64,000 bases of DNA, taken from the NCBI GenBank assembly GCA_947382415.1, contig CANCYO010000008.1, forward strand, positions 7,422 through 71,421, given 5' to 3'. This document shows, piece after piece, positions 25,238-34,673 of the stretch; within the stretch, counting starts at the first letter, position 1, and the number at the start of each line of letters is the position of its first letter. This DNA comes from an uncultured Lachnospiraceae bacterium. GTDB lineage: Bacteria; Bacillota; Clostridia; Lachnospirales; Lachnospiraceae. Made by a program: the position numbers and the translations under genes. A model generated the notes under the pieces. That model worked only from the letters and a program-made list of their open reading frames with translations. It was not told where the DNA came from and made no database searches.

Positions 25238-27000
25238 TCACACAGGAGGATCTGACACTTGTTCTCCAACAGTCCGCAGCGCCTCAGACCCCAAAGCTGC
25301 GGATTGAAGTGTTAGATTCCAAACAGAGAATTGTGGGAACCGTCTATGGCATTGCAAGCGGCACTCTGTCCATATCCGGCGAATCAGATGTAAGACGCAC
25401 TGCCAGTCTGACTCTCCACCCCACCCTGACCGAAAAGATCAGGCTGGCTGAGGACAGTCTGCTGTGGCTGAACAAGGATATACGGATTTTCGTAAGCTTA
25501 TACAATCCAAAGACCAGGCAATACAGAGAATACCCCCTCGGAACCTATGTATACACCGACACTTCCGTTACCTACGACGCTTCTTCCAACAGCCTTACCA
25601 TAAACTGCGCAGACTTCATGAAGAAGCTGGACGGTACCAAAAACGGTCAGCTTGGAACGCTGACCATCGGCTATCCCGCCTACAAAGAGGATACCGACAC
25701 CGGCGAAGTACTCTCACGCTATATTATCAGTAAGGCAATCGTCGAGACTTTGGAAAAACTGGCAAATATCACAGATCATAGAATTGACGACATCGGAGAA
25801 CATAATGCCATGCCTGAATATAATGAAGACTGGGAAACATACAGAGCAGAGAATCAAACCTGGAACACGATTCCCTACGATCTGGAATTCTCGGCAGGCT
25901 GCAGCGTTCTCTCCATATTGACAACCCTTCGGGACTTATATCCCAATTACGAAATGTTTTTTGACATGGAATCCAACGCCTTCATATGTCAGCAAAAGCC
26001 CCTGTGCTATGAGGACGACCTGTTTCTTGATAACAGCTTCCTCCAGCGGGTACTGATCTCCGAGAATACGGCTGTGGACATGACTGCCGTGCGCAATATC
26101 TGTGAAGTCTGGGGCCAGGTAACAGATCCCGATTTCTTTGCGGTAGAATGCGCCTTTGACAGCGACAGCAATACTTATAACGCCACCCTGCCGGTATATC
26201 GGGACAAATACCGTAATGGCGACATCATTGCGGTGAAAATTCCATCTGTCAATCAAGAGGCCCCCCTTCTTAACCTGAACAGCCTGGGCGACGTCCCCGT
26301 CTGCAGCGACTCCCGCGAGGAAGTTCTCCCTGCCGGTACCTTAAAAACGGGCAATGTATATGCTTTTAAGATCAAAAGACGATATGTGGACGGAGAATAT
26401 GTCGTCAAAGCCTGCCTGCTGGGCCAGTGGCAGGTACACGCGCTGAACGTCCTGACCAACGGCAGAAAAAGCGGGCAGTCAATAACTACATCCGACGGGC
26501 AGACCTGCGAATTGTATTCCAGAGAATACTTTCAGCATTTTTATAACTGTGACCGCGTCGATATGACCATTATCGCCAACTCTCCTTTCACAGTGGAAAA
26601 GATAGGAGAGACGCCCGAGGTCAAGACCGGAAACGAGTATGAAACTATTTACTCCGACGATCTGGCCGCAGACCGGGCCAAATGGGAAAACTGGAAAAAC
26701 TGTCGTCTGACCGATAATATTACCATTACCACCATCCTGCTTCCTTTTCTGGACGTCAACAAAAAAGTATCTTATATAAAAAGCGGCTCCGATACAGAGC
26801 ATCAATACATCATTTCCGCCGTGTCCCACAATTTTTCCGATTTTACCAGCACCATCACCATGTACCGCTTCTATCCCTCCTATGAGATGCTTTTGAAAGA
26901 GGCCGGAACGCACAAAGCCCTGTCCGAATACACCCACGGCACATTGGGCAAATTTACACACGACGAGCTTATCACTGTCATCAGCGGCCAGGAATTATAA
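25225..27000 (+). CDS. Baseplate hub protein (DUF5048-like)
   Basis: 591 residues from MPSVITQEDLTLVLQQS (an upstream GTG at 25210 is possible). The N-terminal part KLRIEVLDSKQRIVGTVYG, with RTASLTLHPT and LWLNKDIRIFVSLYNPKTRQ, is the pattern of the DUF5048/gp27-like hub proteins of clostridial phages. The C-terminal part (YIISAVSHNFSDFTSTITMYRFYPSY) is the usual closing strand pair. It joins the tail tube end to the fibres. No lysozyme or peptidase domain is fused. Confidence 0.7.
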   Translation: MPSVITQEDLTLVLQQSAAPQTPKLRIEVLDSKQRIVGTVYGIASGTLSISGESDVRRTASLTLHPTLTEKIRLAEDSLLWLNKDIRIFVSLYNPKTRQYREYPLGTYVYTDTSVTYDASSNSLTINCADFMKKLDGTKNGQLGTLTIGYPAYKEDTDTGEVLSRYIISKAIVETLEKLANITDHRIDDIGEHNAMPEYNEDWETYRAENQTWNTIPYDLEFSAGCSVLSILTTLRDLYPNYEMFFDMESNAFICQQKPLCYEDDLFLDNSFLQRVLISENTAVDMTAVRNICEVWGQVTDPDFFAVECAFDSDSNTYNATLPVYRDKYRNGDIIAVKIPSVNQEAPLLNLNSLGDVPVCSDSREEVLPAGTLKTGNVYAFKIKRRYVDGEYVVKACLLGQWQVHALNVLTNGRKSGQSITTSDGQTCELYSREYFQHFYNCDRVDMTIIANSPFTVEKIGETPEVKTGNEYETIYSDDLAADRAKWENWKNCRLTDNITITTILLPFLDVNKKVSYIKSGSDTEHQYIISAVSHNFSDFTSTITMYRFYPSYEMLLKEAGTHKALSEYTHGTLGKFTHDELITVISGQEL

Positions 27001-27090
27001 AGGATAACGCTCTGACTGATACCTGGCATATTCCTTTTCCGCAAACTGATATGGGAACGTACAGAAACCGAAAGGAGGATTACCCCAAAA

Positions 27091-28800
27091 ATGAGTAACT
27101 ATACGACCTACAAAGCTCTTGTAAAACCGCTGAGCAACGAAAAATACGATATCTCCGTCGCAAATAAAAACGCCGATACGATAGACTCCGAGCTGAATAA
27201 ACTGGATCTGAAAGCCCGGGGTCTGGAGACGGCCCTGACGGAGGAAACCGAACGGGCCGCGAATGCGGAGGCCGGTCTCAGAAGCGGTCTGACACAGGAG
27301 ATCAACCGTGCCGGCACGGCAGAAAACAGACTCACAACGGATTTAAATGCAGTTTCATCTACCGTAAACACAATGGGCAGCCAAATGACTGCCCTCACTG
27401 ACCGGATTGATAATCTGCGCGCCGAGGATATCGGCGCACTCTCTTCACACTACGGCGGAGTAATCGGAAATCCTGACGACCTTCACCTGCATATAGAAGG
27501 AGACGGCATTACCGGCGATACCAATACAATAATAAAAGGGATCCTGAAAATAGACGCTTCAGAAATAGACGCAAAATGGGTTAAGGCAATAGACGGCGAA
27601 ATAAATAACCTGAATGCCGACACAATATATGTTGGAGACGAAACCGTGCAGGCTATGGTACAGAGAATGATCGACGCGTCTGTTCCGCCGGAAGATATGA
27701 TTGACAGCAACGGGAACCTGAATATGCAAGGCCATAATATTTTGGGAACGAACAAAATATTTGCGCAGGGAACAAACGGATTTGAAATGGACTTCGACAG
27801 CCTCACGGATTTTGATATGGGCTGGCGGGGCGGCAGCACCAATCCCACTACCGTAGATTTTCCGATTGGACTGCACTTGTCCAAAGGGGGAGTCGGCACG
27901 GCAGAATTAAAAGTTGGCCAAAGCCTCTTAAAAATAACAGATCACACAGCAGAACTTGCAAACCGGTTAAACAAAACATCCGTCTTTCTCAACGGGAATA
28001 CTTTGAAGCTCTCTTCATTGGGCAGTGATAACATAACAGGAGATATCGAGATAAGCGCTACCGACGATATATCAATAAATTCAGAAAACTTAAGCGTTAG
28101 CGGCAACAATCATTTTGCGGGGAAAAAATTTGAAGTTACAACCTCTGATCAAATCATAATGACAGCTGCAAGCTCCTTCAATGCAAATGGGACTAACGTA
28201 AAACTGACCAGCAGTAATACAACGAACATCTACAGCGACAAAGCCATGCACATCCATAACCGGGGCGGAAAGCTATATATGGCTGCTAACAGTGAAATAT
28301 ATTTAATTCCCGGAAAGACAGTATCGGCAGACTGGGATAGTACGCCCCAGAAATTCCCCAATCGCGTTAAAGTCTTCGGTGACCTGCAGGGTATCGGCAC
28401 TCCCGATCTGGGAGCAATTGATAAAGTATGGGGCAATATCTACGCCCAAAACGGGACAATTCAGACATCTGACCGAAACGAGAAAAACACAATAAACGCC
28501 CTGCAAACGGAAAAATCAAAAGCTTTCATCCTGGGCCTGAAACCCGTAACCTATAAAATGAACAGCGGCACATCAGACAGAACACACTGGGGGTTAATCG
28601 CTCAGGACGTGGAGGCTCTGCTGGAAAATCTGGGAATAGATTCAAAAGACTTTGCAGGCTTCATTAAGGCGCCTAAAGCAATTGACAGCCAATATGACTA
28701 TAGCCTGCGCTATGACGAATTCATTGCCCCGATGATCAAAGTTATTCAGGATTTGAGCAGACGCGTGGAAGAATTGGAAAAACTGATTCCAGAGCATTAA
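27091..28800 (+). CDS. Tail fibre with S74 intramolecular chaperone end (fibre 1)
   Basis: 569 residues. An N-terminal attachment module (YKALVKPLSNEKYDISVAN...DTIDSELNKLDLKARG) is shared with fibre 2. A coiled coil follows, then beta-repeat shaft segments rich in Asn, Thr and Ser. The end holds a peptidase S74 module: SDRNEKNTINALQ, then GLKPVTYKM, WGLIAQDVEALL and SLRYDEFIAPMIKVIQDLSRRVEELE. S74 domains trimerise the fibre and cut themselves off at the conserved Ser, here in TSDRNEK. It is thus a receptor-binding fibre candidate. AAAGGAGG precedes the ATG. Confidence 0.85.
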   Translation: MSNYTTYKALVKPLSNEKYDISVANKNADTIDSELNKLDLKARGLETALTEETERAANAEAGLRSGLTQEINRAGTAENRLTTDLNAVSSTVNTMGSQMTALTDRIDNLRAEDIGALSSHYGGVIGNPDDLHLHIEGDGITGDTNTIIKGILKIDASEIDAKWVKAIDGEINNLNADTIYVGDETVQAMVQRMIDASVPPEDMIDSNGNLNMQGHNILGTNKIFAQGTNGFEMDFDSLTDFDMGWRGGSTNPTTVDFPIGLHLSKGGVGTAELKVGQSLLKITDHTAELANRLNKTSVFLNGNTLKLSSLGSDNITGDIEISATDDISINSENLSVSGNNHFAGKKFEVTTSDQIIMTAASSFNANGTNVKLTSSNTTNIYSDKAMHIHNRGGKLYMAANSEIYLIPGKTVSADWDSTPQKFPNRVKVFGDLQGIGTPDLGAIDKVWGNIYAQNGTIQTSDRNEKNTINALQTEKSKAFILGLKPVTYKMNSGTSDRTHWGLIAQDVEALLENLGIDSKDFAGFIKAPKAIDSQYDYSLRYDEFIAPMIKVIQDLSRRVEELEKLIPEH

Positions 28801-28815
28801 AGAGGAGAATTTTAT

Positions 28816-29139
28816 ATGTCAAAATACGAAAATGAATTCAGTAAGTTCCCTTTCCAAAAAATTACAAAACATAATTTCAAAAATGTTGATGACAGTATTG
28901 CGTCCGTAATCAATGAAATCAATGGGCTGCGGGCGAAAGGTCTATATAATCAGGCCGCACACATCATTCAGGATAACCAGGACACCCTGGCCCAGTATAT
29001 TGCCGATGCCACTACTTTCCGAACGTGGGAAGAGGAAATATTTAACACACAGACATACGCAAGACAAATACAGCAGTCCATACATTTTGACGAATCAGAA
29101 CCGGATTGTCTGGAGGGCGATGTATGGATCGCAGACTGA
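28816..29139 (+). CDS. Small fibre-associated protein, copy 1
   Basis: 107 residues following fibre 1 by 15 bp. Helical, with INGLRAKGLYNQAAHIIQDNQDTLAQYIADA and an acidic end EPDCLEGDVWIAD. It is related to the 105-residue protein at 31368 (shared NQYNKA/LYNQAA-type core, similar length, W-I near the end). Each copy sits directly before a fibre gene. A fibre chaperone or connector role is inferred. Confidence 0.6.
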   Translation: MSKYENEFSKFPFQKITKHNFKNVDDSIASVINEINGLRAKGLYNQAAHIIQDNQDTLAQYIADATTFRTWEEEIFNTQTYARQIQQSIHFDESEPDCLEGDVWIAD

Positions 29140-29149
29140 GAGGGAAGAG

Positions 29150-31222
29150 ATGAATACAACCCAATACTATTCTTTGGAGAAACCGCTCTCCACAGAGAAA
29201 TACTCCGTATCAGTACAAAATACCAATATGGATCTGATAGACTCCGCTCTGAACAGAATAGAGTTAAAAAACCGCACTCAGGACAGAGCATTGACTGAGC
29301 ATGCTGAAAATACTGACAATCCTCATCATATTACCAAAGAACAACTTGGTTTGGGTAATGTTGATAACAAATCTTCTGTTGCCATCCGATCCGAGATCAC
29401 AAAAGATAATGTTGTCAACGCACTTGGCTATACTCCCTATACCCAAAACGAAGTAGATAACAAATTCTCTTTATTTGAGTCAGCGATTGACTGGAAGGAA
29501 GCTGTTGAAACTTTTGATGACATTGCAGCTACATATCCTGAACCCGAAGACGGCTGGACAGTCAATGTCAAGGATACCGATTATACCTATCGCTATAACG
29601 GCGCTGAATGGATCGCCATCTCCGCAAATGCGGTTCCCAAAGCAACTTCCTCTGTGGACGGTCTGTTAAGCAAAGAAGACTATGTAAAAAACGCAGAAGC
29701 TTATAACCACTCGCAGACTGCCCACGCACCAAGTAACGCTGAGAGGAATCTTATTTCGGGAATACAAAAAAACGGCACTGATCTGCCTATAACGAATGAC
29801 AGAAAGATAAATATCACTGTCCCGACAAAACTGTCTGAACTGGAGAATGACGCTGAATTTGGCGACACCTGGAAACCCAATACTGCATCCAGCGAAGGAT
29901 ATGTAACTTCAGGAAGAGGTCATGCGAATAAAGTCTGGAAAACCGACGCTGACGGCAATCCCGCATGGCGAGATGAAAATGGAGCAGGGAGCGCCTGTCA
30001 GTCAGTAATTTCTATTTCAGCATCAACATTGGACGAATTGGCGCAAAAAATAACAAATTATCCTATTGGTTCTGTTTTTCGCTTTAAAGACACTGGTAAT
30101 ATATTAGGCTTGAATGTCGGCTGGATTACTTTTTCTGCCGAATATCAAAATGCATACGACAATGAACTTTACTCCTGTGAAATCACACTTACCATTACTG
30201 TTTCCAGTGATGTTTATAATCCTCCAATCAAATTACTGATAATTGGCAACTCCAAGAATGGAGTCAGCATTGCAGCTACCAAGAGATTGGCAGATATGGA
30301 CGAAATCAACGCCATAAAAAAATCTGTCAGTGATGGGAAATCGTTAATTGCATCTGCCATCACTGCGAACGGTGTAACGACAGCCGCAGATGCCACCTTC
30401 CAGACTATGGCGGATCATGTAAATAATGTCCGGAGCGACGGAACCGCGACAGCGCAGCAGATACTCAAAGGAAGCACTGCCTGGGTGGGAAAGAACAAAA
30501 TTACAGGGACAATGACTGATTATACAGGCGTTGTCTGTGAAATTAAGGATGTAAGAAATGCACCTGATAAGAATAGATTGGAGGTAGCTGTGCCGCAGGG
30601 ATATCATGCATGGTCCTGGAATGGCAATAGCTATGAATATCTTCCGTATTCTAAACTGGCAACTACGATTGGTCTCTCAGCCGATAAAATTGTACAAGGT
30701 AATACTATTTGCGGTATAACCGGCAACAGAGGGGGATATAAAAACTACCATAAAGTGTGCAGTTTAAACAGTGGCACATGGTCAGGTATGGTGTTGAGTA
30801 ATACAACATGGACGTATTTGGCTACTACTACCGTAAAGGCTTCCTCTTGGGTATATAATCATAATCTTGGCTTGGATATTAGTAAGGTTGAATTGCTCTT
30901 CTTTTGCATATCAGAAGCAACATATGGATTGAGATTTAATAAAGGTGCCGATAGTTACGAATATATGCATACATTCGCTGTAACAGGCAATAAAAATGGA
31001 CAATTTAATGAACTATATATTGATACTGTGGAAAAGGCCGCATGTTTAGATTATCAGTGGAGAACTTTACCTTTTAGCAGTAGTTCGGCCAAGATAGCAG
31101 ATATGAATGTTAAATTATTTGCAAATTCTATTGAAGTTAATTTTTTTGCTTCATCCAGAACAGTGCCGCTTATGGTACATTCTACTAATCCGAACTTCGA
31201 ATTTAGTATTTTTTATCAATAA
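29150..31222 (+). CDS. Tail fibre (fibre 2)
   Basis: 690 residues from ATG 29150 with GAGGGAAGAG just upstream; a longer frame from 28913 lies over the previous gene and is not real. The N-terminus (YYSLEKPLSTEKYSVSVQN...DLIDSALNRIELKNR) repeats the fibre 1 attachment module. A DNPHHITKEQLGLGNVDN motif, a hallmark of phage tail fibres, follows at about 45-63. The last 200 residues are Ser/Thr/Asn-rich beta structure (ending STNPNFEFSIFYQ) with lower GC, and probably form the receptor-binding tip. No S74 chaperone end. Confidence 0.8.
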   Translation: MNTTQYYSLEKPLSTEKYSVSVQNTNMDLIDSALNRIELKNRTQDRALTEHAENTDNPHHITKEQLGLGNVDNKSSVAIRSEITKDNVVNALGYTPYTQNEVDNKFSLFESAIDWKEAVETFDDIAATYPEPEDGWTVNVKDTDYTYRYNGAEWIAISANAVPKATSSVDGLLSKEDYVKNAEAYNHSQTAHAPSNAERNLISGIQKNGTDLPITNDRKINITVPTKLSELENDAEFGDTWKPNTASSEGYVTSGRGHANKVWKTDADGNPAWRDENGAGSACQSVISISASTLDELAQKITNYPIGSVFRFKDTGNILGLNVGWITFSAEYQNAYDNELYSCEITLTITVSSDVYNPPIKLLIIGNSKNGVSIAATKRLADMDEINAIKKSVSDGKSLIASAITANGVTTAADATFQTMADHVNNVRSDGTATAQQILKGSTAWVGKNKITGTMTDYTGVVCEIKDVRNAPDKNRLEVAVPQGYHAWSWNGNSYEYLPYSKLATTIGLSADKIVQGNTICGITGNRGGYKNYHKVCSLNSGTWSGMVLSNTTWTYLATTTVKASSWVYNHNLGLDISKVELLFFCISEATYGLRFNKGADSYEYMHTFAVTGNKNGQFNELYIDTVEKAACLDYQWRTLPFSSSSAKIADMNVKLFANSIEVNFFASSRTVPLMVHSTNPNFEFSIFYQ

Positions 31223-31367
31223 TCCTGAAAAAATCTTATATATCAAAATCCAAATTGGACACAGGCATATACAAAACAAATGTAACAGTTCATATTTCTG
31301 ACAAATCTGAACCTGATTATTGAAAGTAGGAAATATAGACTGGTAACAAGGCAGGTGAAAACAAATA

Positions 31368-31685
31368 ATGATAGATGTTGAATCTCAATATCCGATTAAG
31401 ATCGATCCAATACTATTCTTTCAGGATAATGCTCTGGATAAATCGGATATTATCAACACATACAACAATTTAATATCTCAAAATCAATATAATAAAGCAA
31501 ATGAATTTATTATTCAGCATGAAAATATATACCGACATTCTGCTGGCTATTTTAATGCGATTGAAAACCGCATTGAAGCTTTACAGGAGTATCTGCTAAC
31601 AAAAAGATCAAATGAACCGTTTATATATTCTGATGTAGAACCTACATCTACTCAAACAAATGAAAATATGATTTGGATCGAATAA
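31368..31685 (+). CDS. Small fibre-associated protein, copy 2
   Basis: 105 residues, AT-rich gene. DIINTYNNLISQNQYNKANEFIIQHENIY corresponds to the core of the 28816 protein, and the end ENMIWIE resembles EGDVWIAD there. It ends 11 bp before fibre 3. The pairing of one such protein with each of two fibres supports a fibre-specific assembly or adaptor role. Confidence 0.6.
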   Translation: MIDVESQYPIKIDPILFFQDNALDKSDIINTYNNLISQNQYNKANEFIIQHENIYRHSAGYFNAIENRIEALQEYLLTKRSNEPFIYSDVEPTSTQTNENMIWIE

Positions 31686-31696
31686 GAGGTGATTAT

Positions 31697-33007
31697 ATGG
31701 CGATTAAAGAAACAATTGTATCTGGAAAAAGACTTAGACGTTTTGTTAATGGAGCGTGGGAACGAATTTCATTCTGGCATAAAGCTAGTGACTGTGAGTT
31801 CAATGACGGCACTAATGCTCAAGAAAAACTTGGAAATATTAAAGGGATCACTGATTCCACATCCGTATCTGAACACGGATATGCTGCCGATGCTAAAATC
31901 GTTAGTGATATATATAATAGTTTGAATACACATGATAAAAAATTTATATTTGATTACCAAGATGGACAGTTTGGATATAATACCAGCGCAACTAGAGGCG
32001 AAGAAACATTTCGCAGTTTTAATACGATGGATAAATATAAAAATATCAAATTTTTATATGATAAATATTTATACACAAATGTTAAATTTAGTGATTCAAA
32101 TGATTCTGTTCAAATTAAATTGCAATTACATGAACCATTATTAAACAGTTATAAAGTATTTATTGGTCTAGCATGGGGTGACATTACTGGTTATGGCATT
32201 GATACTTTTGCTCTACGGCCTAATGAACATGGTACTTCTGCTTCTAAAACCGTAAATTATACAACATTTTATAATGATAAATCAAATATTTTTACGGTAA
32301 ATTTTACGCTTTCTTCTTTTGATCAGTTAAATGATATGTCCAAAACATTATATTATGTATATACTTACTTGACTAATTTTACCAAGCCTGAAACAGCAAT
32401 ATATGATTCAGGAATTATTGAGGTTTCATTAATATCCAGTGATCAAAGCATAGTTAGCAAAATAAACGGAAATGCTCGAATAGATATCAAGGATGATTTC
32501 ACTTTTGTAATTAATAATGATACGGATAGATTTGGTGATGCAATAGTGTCAGATATCACTCCCGTTTTTAAATTAGATAAAAATACATTATATCATTCGG
32601 GATTGTCTACTTCATCTACTGGCTCAAATTTAGTCTGGTCATATGGACAATTTCTCAGAAAATCATCTTCATCAAAACGATATAAAAACTCGATAGCTAG
32701 ATTAACTAACGAAAAATCTGAACTAAATCCTAGCAGATTGTATGACATAGACGTTGTAAGTTTTCGCTATAATGACGATTATCTACCTCAGACGGATCAA
32801 CGCTATAATGTAGATATTCCCGGATTTCTTGCAGAAGATATTTATGAAAAATATCCAATTGCATGTAACCTTGATAATGAGGGACGACCTGAGATGTGGG
32901 ATATAAATATTTTATTTCCAGCAACTTTAAAACTCATTCAGGAACAGCATGAAGACATAGAAAAGTTAAAACAAGAAATTGCTTTACTTAAATCAACAAA
33001 TAATTGA
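31697..33007 (+). CDS. Tail fibre with S74-like chaperone end (fibre 3)
   Basis: 436 residues from ATG 31697 (AGAGGTGAT upstream), starting MAIKETIVSGKRLRRFVNGAWE. The shaft is Asn/Ser/Asp-rich and the gene AT-rich (near 30 percent GC). The C-terminus has SSSKRYKNSIARL, VVSFRYNDDYL, IPGFLAEDIYEKY and a coiled tail EDIEKLKQEIALLKS, the S74 self-cleaving chaperone layout with the Ser in SSKRYK. The attachment module differs from fibres 1 and 2. Low GC suggests a recently acquired specificity module. A terminator follows at 33050. Confidence 0.78.
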   Translation: MAIKETIVSGKRLRRFVNGAWERISFWHKASDCEFNDGTNAQEKLGNIKGITDSTSVSEHGYAADAKIVSDIYNSLNTHDKKFIFDYQDGQFGYNTSATRGEETFRSFNTMDKYKNIKFLYDKYLYTNVKFSDSNDSVQIKLQLHEPLLNSYKVFIGLAWGDITGYGIDTFALRPNEHGTSASKTVNYTTFYNDKSNIFTVNFTLSSFDQLNDMSKTLYYVYTYLTNFTKPETAIYDSGIIEVSLISSDQSIVSKINGNARIDIKDDFTFVINNDTDRFGDAIVSDITPVFKLDKNTLYHSGLSTSSTGSNLVWSYGQFLRKSSSSKRYKNSIARLTNEKSELNPSRLYDIDVVSFRYNDDYLPQTDQRYNVDIPGFLAEDIYEKYPIACNLDNEGRPEMWDINILFPATLKLIQEQHEDIEKLKQEIALLKSTNN

Positions 33008-33049
33008 TAATGATTTGTACAGCAAAGTGTGTAAACAAATTTATTTTTT

Positions 33050-33080
33050 CGGCGGTCTTAATTGACCGCCGTATTTATTG
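33050..33080 (+). terminator. Rho-independent terminator closing the tail cluster
   Basis: Perfect 8-bp stem CGGCGGTC (33050-33057) / GACCGCCG (33064-33071), loop TTAATT, followed by TATTTATT. It lies 43 bp after the fibre 3 stop. Confidence 0.8.
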
Positions 33081-33092
33081 TATGGCAATCAG

Positions 33093-33258
33093 TTAAATAG
33101 CAGTATCTCACCATTTCGATAAGCTTCATATAAAAGCAGCAGGTCATGCTCTTTCAGGTATTGGTAGCAGGTAAGGAGCTCAATAAATCCGGCGCAATTA
33201 TCAGGGAATACCGCCCTGCGATAAACGCTGATTGCCCGTGCAGGGTATTCGCTCTAAA
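33093..33258 (-). pseudogene. Decayed coding fragment
   Basis: On the minus strand a 55-codon stretch without a start codon reads EYPARAISVYRRAVFPDNC, then AGFIELLTCYQYLKEHDLL and YEAYRNGEILLFN, ending at a TGA at 33093. An in-frame TAG lies just before it, after a GGCGGTG-type ribosome site. The amino-acid composition is coding-like. It may be a remnant of an accessory gene at the border of the tail locus. No family assigned. Confidence 0.35.
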
Positions 33259-33297
33259 TCACACCGCCTTTATAACCTTTTGTCTATAATATTGTTA

Positions 33298-33342
33298 CAG
33301 ATAAGAGGCATCCTCTACTGCTTTGAGGACGTCTCTCATCTG
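33298..33342 (-). terminator. Long hairpin downstream of the MFS gene
   Basis: In minus-strand RNA an 18-bp stem with one mismatch and two G-U pairs forms from CAGATGAGAGACGTCCTC and GAGGATGCCTCTTATCTG. It lies 26 bp after the MFS stop. The following TAACAATATTAT is only weakly U-rich, so termination or 3' protection are both possible. Confidence 0.55.
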
Positions 33343-33367
33343 TAATCACCCACCCTTTACTTCTCTT

Positions 33368-34672
33368 CTATCCCTTCTCCAACTCCCAGATATACCGATC
33401 TCTCCTAAAATACAGGCACACGCCGATCCCCGCAAACGCAATCACAAAAAACAGCAGCGCCGCGCCGGAGCCTTTTCCCGTTCCAAATACTTTCACTAAT
33501 ATACTTCCTGCGCTCTGTCCTGCCATAATCGGTTCAAACACCAGATCCACCAGAAAGCCTCCCAGAAAATAGCCAATGGGTATGGTAAAAAACTGCAGCG
33601 AATTTCTTACAGAATAGACTCTCCCCTGCATCTGTTCCGGCACACGAAGCCGCAGTATGGCATCCAGATTGGTACTCATTAACGGTATCGCTATCCAGCC
33701 CAGAAATCCGCCGATACACCAGACAAACGGAGTTCTCCCCAAAGCCAGCAGGAAATTCTCCGTACTCATGGAAAACAACAGGCAGTTGCAGATTACCCCC
33801 ACCCGGCTTTTGGGCTTTTTAATAAAAGATGCCAGAATACTTCCGATAAATGTCGTGATTCCAATCACCGCATTTACCAGTCCCAGCACCTTTTCACTGC
33901 CGCCGTTTCGTGAAAGCAGCATGGCTGGGAATGCCGCATCATAGACAGACGCCACCAGATTAATTGCGGCCAGGAACAAAATCAAATCAAAAATTCCCCG
34001 CTCCCGCTTCAAATACACCACACCTGTCTTCACAGCCTCCAAAAGCTTCTCCTTCTCCCCTTCCACCGTTTCGCTCTCTGGAATTCGAATTCCAACAGCA
34101 AGCGTGACAAACGCAATCATAAAAGTAAACAGATCAAATGCCACAATGGCATCCATTCCGGCGATTCCCAAAATCGCAGTGGCTATGATTGGCGTCATGA
34201 TAGAATTCAGGGAACTGGAAAAATACCGCAGACCGCCCACCCGCTGATAATACTTCTTTGGCAGAATTCTTGTGGTCGCTACTTCCGAAGCCGGCTGCTG
34301 CACCGTGTTCATCAGACCGTTTACCCCATTAATCAGATACAGATGCCATATGCGCAGAGCGCCGCCGTGTAGTAACAACATCATGATAACCGTTGTCACT
34401 GCCGCCACGGTATCACACACTAACATGATAATTTTTTTGTTCCACCTGTCGCTTAGCGCTCCGGCAAAAATGCTGAACAGCACATATGGCGCATAAGAAC
34501 TGACCATCAAAAGTGCCGTCATCAGGGCGGAACCGCTCTGCGTATAAGCCCAGATCACCAACGCATAACTTGTCATGGCACTTCCCAGACCGGAAAAGGA
34601 CTGAGTGAGCCAAAGCAGGAGAAATATTTTCATCTCGGATATTGTATCAATATATTTTACGTACTTTTTCAT
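33368..34672 (-). CDS. MFS efflux transporter (macrolide-efflux-like)
   Basis: 434 residues with about twelve transmembrane helices. The N-terminal half has LLWLTQSFSGLGSAMTSYALVIWAYTQSGSALM and the motif A-like loop GALSDRWNKKIIMLVCD, as in the MFS_3/MefA-type drug exporters. The substrate is not defined by sequence alone. AAGGAG precedes the ATG at 8 nt. The 5' leader contains a 13-codon peptide and competing stems that could mask this ribosome site, pointing to antibiotic-inducible expression. Confidence 0.82.
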   Translation of the reverse strand: MKKYVKYIDTISEMKIFLLLWLTQSFSGLGSAMTSYALVIWAYTQSGSALMTALLMVSSYAPYVLFSIFAGALSDRWNKKIIMLVCDTVAAVTTVIMMLLLHGGALRIWHLYLINGVNGLMNTVQQPASEVATTRILPKKYYQRVGGLRYFSSSLNSIMTPIIATAILGIAGMDAIVAFDLFTFMIAFVTLAVGIRIPESETVEGEKEKLLEAVKTGVVYLKRERGIFDLILFLAAINLVASVYDAAFPAMLLSRNGGSEKVLGLVNAVIGITTFIGSILASFIKKPKSRVGVICNCLLFSMSTENFLLALGRTPFVWCIGGFLGWIAIPLMSTNLDAILRLRVPEQMQGRVYSVRNSLQFFTIPIGYFLGGFLVDLVFEPIMAGQSAGSILVKVFGTGKGSGAALLFFVIAFAGIGVCLYFRRDRYIWELEKG

Positions 34673-34673
34673 A

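Noticed and set aside
13194..28800. Contractile (R-type) tail or type VI-like injection system
   Set aside because: No sheath protein, no spike with VgrG or LysM hub features and no AAA ATPase were found; a long tape measure and a single tube protein fit a flexible tail.
9019..33007. Complete temperate prophage
   Set aside because: No integrase, repressor-type switch region, replication, terminase, portal or capsid genes are present between ordinary chromosomal flanks.
27091..33007. Diversity-generating retroelement acting on fibre tips
   Set aside because: No reverse transcriptase, template repeat or Avd-like gene is present near the fibres.
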